From NCBI RefSeq assembly GCF_025449335.1, contig NZ_CP104883.1, positions 1,852,501-1,916,500 on the forward strand: DNA of 64,000 bases. Reading direction: 5' to 3'. Numbering within the stretch: position 1 is the stretch's first letter; every line of letters begins with the position of its first letter. The notes beneath the pieces were generated by a model. It had not been told where the DNA came from, ran no database searches, and worked only from the letters and a program-made list of their open reading frames with translations. A program made the translations under genes and the position numbers. The DNA comes from Bartonella sp. HY328 (GTDB lineage Bacteria; Pseudomonadota; Alphaproteobacteria; Rhizobiales; Rhizobiaceae). Below are positions 26,577 through 35,444 of this stretch, piece after piece.

Positions 26577-27251
26577 TTACGCAGCCTTCAACATATAGCC
26601 AGCACCACGGATAGTATGCAATAGTGCGCTATCAAAATCCTTTTCGATTTTTGACCTCAACCGTGAAATATGCACATCAATAACATTTGTTTGCGGATCA
26701 AAATGATAATCCCAAACGTTTTCAAGCAACATAGTGCGGGTCACCACCTGCCCTGCATGGCGCATTAGATATTCAAGCAAACGAAATTCGCGCGGTTGTA
26801 GGGCAATTTCATGCCCTGCTCGCCTTGCTGAATGGGACAAACGATCAAGTTCTAGATCGCCGACACGATAAACAGTTTCACCGTCTTTAGGACTTTTTCT
26901 TCTTTGCAAAACTTCAATACGGGCCAACAACTCGGAAAAAGCATAAGGCTTAGTGAGATAATCATCACCACCAGCACGCAACCCAGTGACACGATCATCA
27001 ACTTGGCCAAGTGCTGATAAAATTAAAACCGGTGTTTCAACCCCTTGAGCACGAAGACCAGCTATTACCGACAGACCATCGCGACGCGGCAACATACGGT
27101 CAACAACTAAAACATCATAATTGCCATGTTCTGCTAATGTATATCCGGTTTCACCGTCACCTGCAACATCAACCAAGTGCCCCATTTCATTCAAAGCTTT
27201 TTCAAGATAACGCGATGCCTCGCGATCGTCTTCGATAACTAGAATTTTCAT
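26577..27251 (-). CDS. OmpR/PhoB-family response regulator
   Basis: 224 residues. The receiver domain has the acidic pocket EDD at positions 7-9, phosphoacceptor Asp51 in VVDRMLP, Ser in LILSALG and Lys in YLTKPYAF. The winged-helix output domain has LQPREFRLLEYLMRHAGQVVTR and VIDVHISRLRSKI. It is the cognate partner of the kinase directly downstream. A 370-base gap with a strong terminator separates it from the HtrA gene, so the pair has its own promoter near 27260-27400. Confidence 0.95.
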   Translation of the reverse strand: MKILVIEDDREASRYLEKALNEMGHLVDVAGDGETGYTLAEHGNYDVLVVDRMLPRRDGLSVIAGLRAQGVETPVLILSALGQVDDRVTGLRAGGDDYLTKPYAFSELLARIEVLQRRKSPKDGETVYRVGDLELDRLSHSARRAGHEIALQPREFRLLEYLMRHAGQVVTRTMLLENVWDYHFDPQTNVIDVHISRLRSKIEKDFDSALLHTIRGAGYMLKAA

Positions 27252-27621
27252 AAAAGCCTCACATCAATTATAATGTTAATATTGACCACCCTATTGTGAT
27301 TTTAATTAATAGGCAAATCAATAGATGATTGGAGCATTTTTGCAAAATCCATATTACAACTTTATTTTACAAAAATGCTTAAGAATGAAGGATTATAGCA
27401 CCTTTTGGCTTCAACTTTAAGAGTATGTGCCATTGGATTAGATCTTATTAACTTAAATGAAAATTAGAATACCCTAAAAAAAAGCTGCGCTCTTCATTGT
27501 ATTTTCTATTTATAATGCCATTTCATTTTTTATAATAGACGCTGGCTCTAGTCCTTCTTAAGCCAAAAAAACGTAATGCGGGATGAATCCCGCATTACAA
27601 CAAATAAGATATTAAATAAAC
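27252..27621. other. Gap between htrA-type protease gene and response regulator
   Basis: 370 bases on the same strand. It holds the terminator of the upstream protease gene (27563-27598) and presumably the promoter of the two-component operon. No gene was recognised. Confidence 0.45.
27563..27598 (-). terminator. Intrinsic terminator of the HtrA protease gene
   Basis: A perfect 11-bp stem, GTAATGCGGGA / TCCCGCATTAC, with a 4-base loop is followed on the minus strand by seven T. It lies 24 bases past the protease stop. Confidence 0.88.
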
Positions 27622-29169
27622 TTATTTAGCCTTTACGATGATCGGTACAAAGCGTGATTTATTATCGGTTTCAACACGCAATGCAACATTTAAGCGGCCA
27701 GCTTTTACAGCCTCGGTGATTGCCTTGACTATATCCTGTGCTGATGCGACATCCTGACTATTTACCTGACGGATGATATCACCTGGGCGAATACCTTTTT
27801 CTGCAGCATCACTATCACGATCAACATCGGTAACGACTACCCCACCCTTACCATCTTCGGCAGGCGTAACGGTTAATCCATAATCATTTAAGCTATCATC
27901 AGCTTCAGCATCCGGTTTTGCTGCAATAGCTCCACCATTTTCCTTGCTTGGCATAGCAGCAATAGTAACCTCAATATTTTCCTTCTTACCTTCACGCCAT
28001 ACGCCAAGTGTAACCTTTTCATTAGGTGCAATAGCCGCAATTTTACGCGCAAGATCTCTTGCGTCATTCACTGGCTCATCATTGACTGAAACAATCACGT
28101 CACTTGCCTTGATACCGGCCTTAGCTGCTGGACCATCCATTGGATCGGCAATCAACGCACCTTTGGCTTCCTTTAAACCAAGGGAATCGGCAATTTCTTT
28201 AGTAACCGGTTGAATTTGGACACCAAGCCATCCGCGTTGCACTTTTCCATGTTCAATAAGTTGATTAACTACTTGCTGTGCTGTTGTTGCAGGAATTGCA
28301 AAAGCTATACCAACATTACCACCTGATGGAGAAAATATCGCTGTATTAATACCCACGACCTGTCCATTGAGGTTAAAAGTTGGACCGCCAGAATTGCCCT
28401 TATTGACCGCCGCATCAATTTGAATAAAATCATCATAAACACTTGCGCCGATATCACGACCACGTGCAGATACGATGCCAGCTGTTACCGTGCCGCCAAG
28501 ACCGAAGGGGTTTCCAACTGCAACCACCCAGTCACCGACGCGTGTCTTGTTGTCATCAGCAAATCCCACATAAGGAAATTTACGATCACTATCGACTTTA
28601 ATAACCGCCAAATCGGTACGCGGATCTGTACCAATGAGCTTGGCATCAAGTTCAGTGCCATCATCAAGCACAACAACGTAAGCTGAACCATCGGATACAA
28701 CATGATTATTGGTTACAACATAACCATCTTCCGAAATGAAAAAGCCAGATCCTTGCGATACAGGGCGCATACGCCCAGGGGCATCAGGTTTACCTGGTTT
28801 TCCCGGCTTCGCATGGGGACCACGAGGACCGTCAGGACCGAATGGTCCACCTTGGAAATCGCGGAAGAAACGCTTTAATGGATGACCATCAGGTAACTGA
28901 TCAAAATCTGGCCCACCAAAGAAAGGACCGTCGGCTTCTTGAGGGCGAGCGTCGCTTTTCACTTGAACAGAAACAACTGCGGGTTTTACCTTGTCCACCA
29001 CATCAGCAAAACCCGTTTGTTTAGGGCCTTCAACAAAAACTGGATCAGCAAGGGCGGCACTTGAAAATGTTAGTGGCCCACTCAACACCACAGAACCTAG
29101 CATAATAGTTGATAGGCTGACTGCTGACAAAAAACGATGGGCAAAACGAAAGCGGCTTGACTTCGTCAT
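27622..29169 (-). CDS. degP: Periplasmic serine protease HtrA/DegP (Do family)
   Basis: 515 residues with a signal peptide (cleavage near SAALA-DP). The catalytic triad is visible as His in VVTNNHVV, Asp in DPRTDLAVIKVD and Ser in GNSGGPTFN. Two PDZ domains follow (GWLGVQIQPV onward and near residues 410-510). It degrades or refolds misfolded envelope proteins. Residues about 105-132 form a Gly/Pro-rich segment with collagen-like G-P-x repeats (GPDGPRGPHAKPGKPGKPD), probably a flexible loop. The gene precedes the two-component pair, a frequent Hyphomicrobiales arrangement, but the glnE that often follows is absent. Confidence 0.95.
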   Translation of the reverse strand: MTKSSRFRFAHRFLSAVSLSTIMLGSVVLSGPLTFSSAALADPVFVEGPKQTGFADVVDKVKPAVVSVQVKSDARPQEADGPFFGGPDFDQLPDGHPLKRFFRDFQGGPFGPDGPRGPHAKPGKPGKPDAPGRMRPVSQGSGFFISEDGYVVTNNHVVSDGSAYVVVLDDGTELDAKLIGTDPRTDLAVIKVDSDRKFPYVGFADDNKTRVGDWVVAVGNPFGLGGTVTAGIVSARGRDIGASVYDDFIQIDAAVNKGNSGGPTFNLNGQVVGINTAIFSPSGGNVGIAFAIPATTAQQVVNQLIEHGKVQRGWLGVQIQPVTKEIADSLGLKEAKGALIADPMDGPAAKAGIKASDVIVSVNDEPVNDARDLARKIAAIAPNEKVTLGVWREGKKENIEVTIAAMPSKENGGAIAAKPDAEADDSLNDYGLTVTPAEDGKGGVVVTDVDRDSDAAEKGIRPGDIIRQVNSQDVASAQDIVKAITEAVKAGRLNVALRVETDNKSRFVPIIVKAK

Positions 29170-29279
29170 TTATTCAACTCCTTTAATCCATTGGATTTAA
29201 AATGCAATTTTAAATAAGTTAGTAGAGAATAAAATTTTATCCAAATAGCTCAACTTGTATTACGTTCTTTATAATTTTT

Positions 29280-29327
29280 TAAACCTTACCAGCCAATGTC
29301 CAATAAATGAATTATTGGTAAGGTTTA
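29280..29327. promoter_or_regulatory. 12-bp inverted repeat upstream of degP, just past cbiB
   Basis: TAAACCTTACCA at 29280-29291 is repeated inverted as TGGTAAGGTTTA at 29316-29327, with a 24-base loop. Neither orientation is followed by a T-run, so it is not a standard terminator. It lies 111-158 bases upstream of the degP start and 17 bases past the cbiB stop. It could be a regulator site or an mRNA-end structure. Confidence 0.45.
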
Positions 29328-29343
29328 GCATTTAAGAAAAGAT

Positions 29344-30342
29344 TTAAAAAATAAAAGTACAAATATAAACTATTAAAAAAATTAATAAAACCAGTCGCAT
29401 ATTAGTCTTAAAAAAAGCAAGAGCAACCTTAATGTCTTCCATTTTGGCAATGCGGCCATTAATATTCTGTAATGGCTCATCCACGATGATGCCATCATAT
29501 ATTCTTGGCCCTGAAAGCTGAATATCTAAAAAAGCCGCATAAACGCTCTCCGGCCAACCGCCATTGGGCGAACGATGCCTAGGGCCATCATACATCATAT
29601 TAACAAAACATTTTTTAAAGACTATAGTTCCCTTTTTGATTAGTGCAGCTATAAGCCCAATAAAAGCTGTAATTCGCGCTGGAATAAAGTTGGCAACATC
29701 ATCTAATTTGGCTGCAAAATATCCAAAATAAAAATAACGCAAATTTTTATGCCCAATCATAGAATCGGCAGTATTAACCATTTTATAAAATAAGAGACCT
29801 GGCAAACCAAAGAAAAGATAAAATAAGATTGGCGCCATAACACCATCAGAACTATTCTCGGCAAGACTTTCAATCGCTGCACGAGAAATAGCAGCCTCAT
29901 CAAGATTGTCGGGATTTCGTCCGACAATCATCGATATCGCATGACGCGCGCCTTCAATGCCATATATTTTAAATTGATGATAGACATCAAAAACATGATC
30001 ATAGAGACTTTTTTGCGCTAAAAAACATGCAACCACTAGTATTTCTAACGAAATCCCCCAATAACCGCTTTGCCAGCAAACATATTCTACGATAACACCC
30101 ATAAAAATTGCTATCGAACACAAAATAAAAATTGTAATAAAACCATTTAGCTTTTTGATATAATTAGAAAAATTTTTATTGTTTCCCCATTTTTCAGCGA
30201 CAGTTATTAATTTTCCAAATCCGATTATAGGATGTGGAATATTCTTCCATAGCCATTTTGGATCACCAATTATGGCATCAATTATCAAAGCAAAAATCAA
30301 AACCAATATGCTATGTTGCAAAAATATTTTCCATTCAATCAT
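29344..30342 (-). CDS. cbiB: Adenosylcobinamide-phosphate synthase (cobalamin biosynthesis)
   Basis: 332 residues with several membrane helices. CbiB/CobD blocks are LIIDAIIGDPKWLWKNIPHPIIGFGKLI, ISMIVGRNPDNLDEAAISRAAIESLAENSSDGVMAPI, YKMVNTADSMIGH and RHRSPNGGWPESVYAAFL. It attaches (R)-1-amino-2-propanol phosphate to adenosylcobyric acid. In this window it is separated from cobB and cobA by an MFS gene; the rest of the pathway is not here. The call is firm from several long conserved blocks. Confidence 0.96.
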   Translation of the reverse strand: MIEWKIFLQHSILVLIFALIIDAIIGDPKWLWKNIPHPIIGFGKLITVAEKWGNNKNFSNYIKKLNGFITIFILCSIAIFMGVIVEYVCWQSGYWGISLEILVVACFLAQKSLYDHVFDVYHQFKIYGIEGARHAISMIVGRNPDNLDEAAISRAAIESLAENSSDGVMAPILFYLFFGLPGLLFYKMVNTADSMIGHKNLRYFYFGYFAAKLDDVANFIPARITAFIGLIAALIKKGTIVFKKCFVNMMYDGPRHRSPNGGWPESVYAAFLDIQLSGPRIYDGIIVDEPLQNINGRIAKMEDIKVALAFFKTNMRLVLLIFLIVYICTFIF

Positions 30343-30454
30343 TCATAGAACTAGGATAGTTGAAATATCCAGCCTATTTAAAGCTTCAATATTTTAAAAC
30401 TTCGATTAAATAATATGCCAATTTTAAAAAGCTGGCTTAAGCTAAAAAGTAGTT

Positions 30455-31690
30455 TTAAGGTTGATCACTGTCGAGCGAAACAGCATCATTTTCACTTTTC
30501 TTTTCAATTTTCCATGCCCAAAGAAAAATAAGAAAACCTAATATCACCAAAAAGGCTCCTAACCATGCCGTCACTTCCAAACCAAAACCATAAATGATAA
30601 CCAAACCACCTAAAAATGCTCCTAAAGCATTAGCGACATTAAAGGCAGATTGCATTAAGGCTGTGGCTAAGGTTGGAGCATTGGAAGAAACCTCGATGAT
30701 TTTTGTTTGCACCGATGGCTGACTAACAAATGACGTGCCTATTAAAAATATTGCTATTACAGCAAGAATAGCATTCTCGACCATGAAGCCAAATATTATA
30801 AAGACAAAAATTCCCCAAAGCGTGGTAACAAAGATGGACGGCATAAGCCCCATTCGATACGCGATTTTAGGGCCAATTAGATTTCCGGCTACCATACCTG
30901 CACCGAAAAGAGGCAAAACAAATGGTATCCACGATCTGTCTATGTGAGACACATCGGTCAAAATAGGTTTTATATAAGTAAAAACAGCAAATAAGCCACC
31001 TGATCCTATCGCAATAATTGCTAAAAATAGCCATAATTGCCCACTTTTTAAAGCAGATAACTCACGCAGGGGACTTGCTCCTACAGCGGCATTTAAATGG
31101 GGTACAAAACGCCAAATCAAAAAAGCTGCGAAAAAAGCTAAAAAACCAACCAAAAAAAACGCAATACGCCATCCAAACAATTGCCCAACTAAAGTTGCAC
31201 CGGGCGCACCGATTACTGTTGCAACAGTCAAACCAAGCATAACACTTCCTACTGCCTGCGCCCGTTTTCTAGCTTCTACCATCGATGCAGCAGCAATGGC
31301 TGCAACCCCAAAATAAATACCATGGGGTAGTCCACTTAAAAAACGCAAAACGCTAAATTGATCATAGGTTGACACACAGCCGGATAATATATTGGCTATT
31401 GCATAAAAAATCATAAAGGCCATTAACAGCATTTTTCGCGGCAACTTAGCAGTTAAGACAGCTAATAAGGGTGCTCCTATAACAACGCCTGACGCATAAA
31501 AAGAAACAAAATGACCAGCTGTTGAAGTGTCAACCTTGGTTGCAACAGCCACTTCAGGCAGTAAGCCCATGATAACAAATTCTGCTGTTCCAATAGAAAA
31601 ACCGCCCATAGCAAAAGCTAGCTGACTCATTTTACGAGTTTTGTCATCAAAAGATTGCCCTGCTGGGAGATGATGAATTTTAAAAGCCAT
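30455..31690 (-). CDS. MFS transporter, DHA1/AraJ-like
   Basis: 411 residues with about 12 membrane helices. The N-terminal family motif is FAMGGFSIGTAEFVIMGLLPEVA, the signature of AraJ/YdhP-type sugar or drug efflux permeases, followed by SGVVIGAPLLAVLTAKLPRK (motif A region). The substrate is unknown; family members export arabinose-like sugars, purines or drugs. It lies between cbiB and cobB on the same strand with gaps of 112 and 271 bases, so co-transcription with the cobalamin genes is uncertain. A start at M21 (MSQLAFAMGG) is also possible. Confidence 0.9.
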   Translation of the reverse strand: MAFKIHHLPAGQSFDDKTRKMSQLAFAMGGFSIGTAEFVIMGLLPEVAVATKVDTSTAGHFVSFYASGVVIGAPLLAVLTAKLPRKMLLMAFMIFYAIANILSGCVSTYDQFSVLRFLSGLPHGIYFGVAAIAAASMVEARKRAQAVGSVMLGLTVATVIGAPGATLVGQLFGWRIAFFLVGFLAFFAAFLIWRFVPHLNAAVGASPLRELSALKSGQLWLFLAIIAIGSGGLFAVFTYIKPILTDVSHIDRSWIPFVLPLFGAGMVAGNLIGPKIAYRMGLMPSIFVTTLWGIFVFIIFGFMVENAILAVIAIFLIGTSFVSQPSVQTKIIEVSSNAPTLATALMQSAFNVANALGAFLGGLVIIYGFGLEVTAWLGAFLVILGFLIFLWAWKIEKKSENDAVSLDSDQP

Positions 31691-31961
31691 TTTGGCGTCT
31701 TTTCCTTGAAATATGAAACTTAATTTTCGTTATGCCCAAAGTAATTCTTTAAAAACTTCAACACTTAATCCATTAATAAGAAAACACCGCGTTAAGCGAT
31801 TAGTTCCATATAACCTAATGATAATATGTTACAAAAATTTATTTTTTTAACCTATCAATGTATTATTAGTAAAAACACTAGACAAATAATTTAAAAATTT
31901 ATGAATAATGCAAAAACCAGCTACATTTCTAAGAGGCAATATAGCAAATTATAGTTAAAAT

Positions 31962-33257
31962 TTATTCCCGATCAATGACATGCAAAAAAGAGCCACTCAC
32001 ATTTTGGTGACACATTCCCACCCTACCCTGATCCTCATCCAAGGCATCCTTAACAGCAAAGAGTGGTGAAATAACCTTGGCATTAATGGTCGTTGCATAG
32101 TGAAATTCATGCCCCCTTAGAGCCTGTCGCCAAGGAGCGCCGGACAATGGAGATAATTTACGATAACCAAGATGAAGTTTTGGTTTTTTGATACTAGTTA
32201 TTAATGGTAGTAAGCCGAGCATTGGATATAATGTTCCGCCTTTGTCTTCTATATATTCCCCCAACACCATATAACCACCACACTCGCCATAAATGATTTT
32301 GCCATCTGCTTTTGCTTGTTGTAGGGCATTTTTGAATATTGAAGCATTTGCCAATTTTTCAGCAAAAAGCTCTGGATAACCACCCGGCAAAAAAATTGCA
32401 TTTGCATCTTTACTTGGTGCTTCATTATCAAGGGGAGAAAAAAAACTAAGGCTTGCACCTTGACGCTGCCAACCAGCCAAAATATGAGCATAGGCAAAGC
32501 GAAATGCATTATCACGTGCGATGGCTATATGTTGGCCAAGCGGCTCAAGACGTGGAACGCCAGCACTATAATCAGGATCAGATGTTGTTTTTGCCAATGA
32601 AAGCAAACCATCAAAATTCAATGAATCAGCCACAAAATCAGCAGCACCATCAATGAAACTGTCGATATTTTGCATTTCATGGGCTTGAACGAGACCCAAA
32701 TGCCGCTCAGGTAACATCAATTTTTCGCTACGATGAATGGCGCCTAGGATATTAACACTAAGGGGCCTTAGCGCATCACGCAACAGCTTTTCATGACGGA
32801 CACTACCAACCTTATTGAGAATAACACCAGCAATATAAATATCATCGGCAAAATTATTAAACCCATAAACTAAAGGCGCGATAGAATGAGACATCTTAGA
32901 GCAATCTATTACCAGAATAATAGGCAATGAAAGTTTTCTGGCTAAATCAGCTGCAGAGCCAGTTCCATCAAGTGCGCCATCAAATAGTCCCATCATTGCT
33001 TCTGCAATCAGCAAACGCCCGCCTTCTACCGCGCGCGCTGACAAGGCACTGACTAAATCACTGCGCATTGCCCAACAATCAAGATTTACACCGGTGTTAC
33101 GGCAAGCCATTTCATGAAATGATGGATCGATATAATCTGGACCAACCTTTACAGGTGATATGGAAAAGCCATCCCGCGCCAATTTTCGCAAAATGGCCAT
33201 CGTCAATACGGTCTTACCTGCACCTGAATGGGGCGATGCCAGCATGAAGCCTTTCAT
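31962..33257 (-). CDS. cobB: Cobyrinic acid a,c-diamide synthase (or hydrogenobyrinic acid a,c-diamide synthase)
   Basis: 431 residues. The N-terminal ATP-binding half has the P-loop ASPHSGAGKT, VKVGPDYIDPSFHE and AEAMMGLFDG. The C-terminal glutaminase-like half has IFLPGGYPELFAEKL and GECGGYMVLGE with the catalytic Cys. It amidates the a and c carboxylates of the corrin ring. In alphaproteobacteria the aerobic pathway uses hydrogenobyrinic acid. It follows cobA by about 120 bases on the same strand. Identification is firm. Confidence 0.96.
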   Translation of the reverse strand: MKGFMLASPHSGAGKTVLTMAILRKLARDGFSISPVKVGPDYIDPSFHEMACRNTGVNLDCWAMRSDLVSALSARAVEGGRLLIAEAMMGLFDGALDGTGSAADLARKLSLPIILVIDCSKMSHSIAPLVYGFNNFADDIYIAGVILNKVGSVRHEKLLRDALRPLSVNILGAIHRSEKLMLPERHLGLVQAHEMQNIDSFIDGAADFVADSLNFDGLLSLAKTTSDPDYSAGVPRLEPLGQHIAIARDNAFRFAYAHILAGWQRQGASLSFFSPLDNEAPSKDANAIFLPGGYPELFAEKLANASIFKNALQQAKADGKIIYGECGGYMVLGEYIEDKGGTLYPMLGLLPLITSIKKPKLHLGYRKLSPLSGAPWRQALRGHEFHYATTINAKVISPLFAVKDALDEDQGRVGMCHQNVSGSFLHVIDRE

Positions 33258-33376
33258 ATCACAATCCCTAATCTAAAGCCTAATAGAGCACGTTTAGCTT
33301 ATATAACTTAGCAAACTATTTGTTTCCTACTTAATGTTTTTTTAAATAAGCTATTTTTACAGACTAAAAAAACTAA

Positions 33377-34165
33377 TTAAGACATCCAATCTAATAATGA
33401 TGCAAACTCAACAACCGGTCCCAAAATGATAATTGCTGGTGCGCTTATTTTTTCTTGCATCATTTTCTCAACACTTTGTTCTAAACTAGTAATAACAACT
33501 TTTTGTCTTTGAGTTGTCGCATTAGAAATGAATGCCAATTGTTCGTTTCTGTCACGCCCACCTTTAAGCAAAGCGTCAACTATTGCGGCGAAATGCTTCA
33601 ATGCCATATAAAAAACAATGACCTGCGAACCTTTTGCAATTGCGGGCCAATCTAGATTATCAGGTAGCCTTCCATTGGCGTCATGACCAGTAATAAAAGT
33701 TACAGATTGATTTGTATTGCGGCTAGTAATCGGAATTCCTGCATATGCGGGGCCAGCAATGCCGGCAGTGATCCCAGGAATAATACGGAAAACTATTGAA
33801 GCCTGCTTCAAAGCAAGAGCCTCTTCGCCCCCCCGACCAAAAACAAAAGGATCCCCACCTTTTAAGCGCAAAACGCGTTTGCCATTTTGCGCAAATTTAA
33901 CGAGATCATTGGTGATTTCTTCTTGACTTAATGATGGCTTGCCCCCTCTTTTACCGGCAAATTGTAAAATTGCATCGGACTTTGCAAAACAAAGACAAGT
34001 AAGATCTACCAAGGCATCATAAAGTATAATATCTGCTTGAGCTATTGCATTAAGGGCATGAATTGTGAGCAAACCCGGATCGCCCGGCCCCGCTCCCACC
34101 AACCACACTTCACCTGGTAAAAATATTGGTAAATTCAACTTTTGTGCGATTGATCCATCTAACAT
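33377..34165 (-). CDS. cobA: Uroporphyrinogen-III C-methyltransferase
   Basis: 262 residues from ATG 34165; a TTG at 34177 is in frame but its AGG is too close. SUMT motifs are VWLVGAGPGDPGLLT, the YDALV segment, GKRGG, RLKGGDPFVFGRGGEE, IPGITAGIAGPAYAGIPITSR and FYMALKH. It makes precorrin-2 from uroporphyrinogen III, the entry to cobalamin and siroheme synthesis. No CysG dehydrogenase or ferrochelatase domain is fused. cobB lies immediately downstream. The 1.2 kb upstream shows no convincing cobalamin riboswitch. Confidence 0.95.
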   Translation of the reverse strand: MLDGSIAQKLNLPIFLPGEVWLVGAGPGDPGLLTIHALNAIAQADIILYDALVDLTCLCFAKSDAILQFAGKRGGKPSLSQEEITNDLVKFAQNGKRVLRLKGGDPFVFGRGGEEALALKQASIVFRIIPGITAGIAGPAYAGIPITSRNTNQSVTFITGHDANGRLPDNLDWPAIAKGSQVIVFYMALKHFAAIVDALLKGGRDRNEQLAFISNATTQRQKVVITSLEQSVEKMMQEKISAPAIIILGPVVEFASLLDWMS

Positions 34166-35444
34166 TACTTTATTCAAACCTATTTCAAATCAATAGTTAT
34201 TTCCGACTTCAAAAATATGGATAACAGCGATAAAATCCAATACAATATTTTAAAATAATTACCGCAACGACCAAAAAAGAGACAAATAACAGCTTATATA
34301 AAATCACTGCGGTATCTAAAACATTTTCTATAATTTCTCAACCACTGAAAGGCTAAGCCTTTAACATCTAAAAACCTTGTTTAACAGCAGGTTTGCCTGA
34401 GGTAATATAATGAGATTTCTGTCCGATAGATAGATCTATAATCAAGCGTATCTCAGATATATTCCTCATCTAAACTTTAAAATATGAAAACTTGAGACAT
34501 ATGCATTTTTGTACCTGCCTATTTTAGTAAGCAATAGTGGCTCACAAGATTAAGAAAAAAATTCATTATCTAAGGAAAAATTTAAAAGCCAATTTTTAAT
34601 TTTGGTATTTTGAAACCAAAATCATTCTTCTTGCTACCGGCATGTAATTTCGTTACTATTTAAGCTATAGGAGTATAAGGAGCTGTTATTTGGATGCAGC
34701 ATCAAGGTGGTTCATTGTAAAACCAATTCTTATAGCTTACAGGCGGATATTAAAATAGGAGCCGAAAAAACGTTAGAGTGCTCTGCCCCCTTGCCGTCCC
34801 TGCCCATTTTTCGTTTACATAAATAAGACTCCTATCATTGGTTAAAAGTTAAATAAAAAAAATAAGTTAGCAGTTTTATTCACCGCGATGTCTTTAGCTT
34901 AGCTCATATAAAAAAAGCACTTAGTTTAATTTTCAAGCTATTCATTAAGCGATCCCAGGGCTAGCCTTCACTTTTAAAAAGGCTTTAGAAAGATGACAGG
35001 CTGTTTGTTTATTTAAACCTTTGAAAAAATCGGGATAGTTAAGGTAAATTTTTTTCCGATGCTTTACCTATATTGATCTCGCAATTAGCCGAAAACACGT
35101 TACTAATCATTTAGCACCTTCATTAGGCTGCTCGATAACTATCATTTGGCATTGAGCCCAATCATGCGCAATTTTAAAAGCCAATAATGGAATTGCCGTC
35201 TTTCAATTATTTATGAGGCCAAACGCACAAAAAGTGACGATGCAAGAGATTCAATTTAAAAAAAGAATTTAGCTTAAAATGTGCATGAACTAAATTCAAA
35301 TAAAAATAAATGCACCATGATATATCTGAAATTAGATAAATCAAAAACACCAAAAGAATAGACGTTCAAGAATTTTATACATCTAATTTAAAATTTGAAA
35401 AAAAGCGAGTATTATTAATAAAAAAGGGGGCAAAGCCCCCTTTT
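34166..35444. other. Long gap upstream of cobA and downstream of the GPR-like gene
   Basis: About 1.28 kb with no accepted gene. It should contain the cobA-cobB promoter at the left end and holds the GPR terminator at the right end. A less A+T-rich patch at 34740-34810 may be remnant coding sequence. A CAGG/CCTG mini-palindrome near 34391-34402 vaguely recalls a B12 box (see rejected items). Confidence 0.45.
35420..35444 (-). terminator. Intrinsic terminator of the GPR-like gene
   Basis: A perfect GGGGGC / GCCCCC stem with a 3-base loop, flanked by an A-run and a T-run, starts directly after the stop codon of the giant gene. The A/T symmetry would let it work in both directions. Confidence 0.9.

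Noticed and set aside
34385..34410. B12-box-like sequence CTCAGGCAAACCTGCTG on the minus strand, upstream of cobA
   Set aside because: It differs from the B12-box consensus, and the conserved GCCACT and GGGAA elements are not at the right distance. It is probably a chance CAGG/CCTG palindrome.
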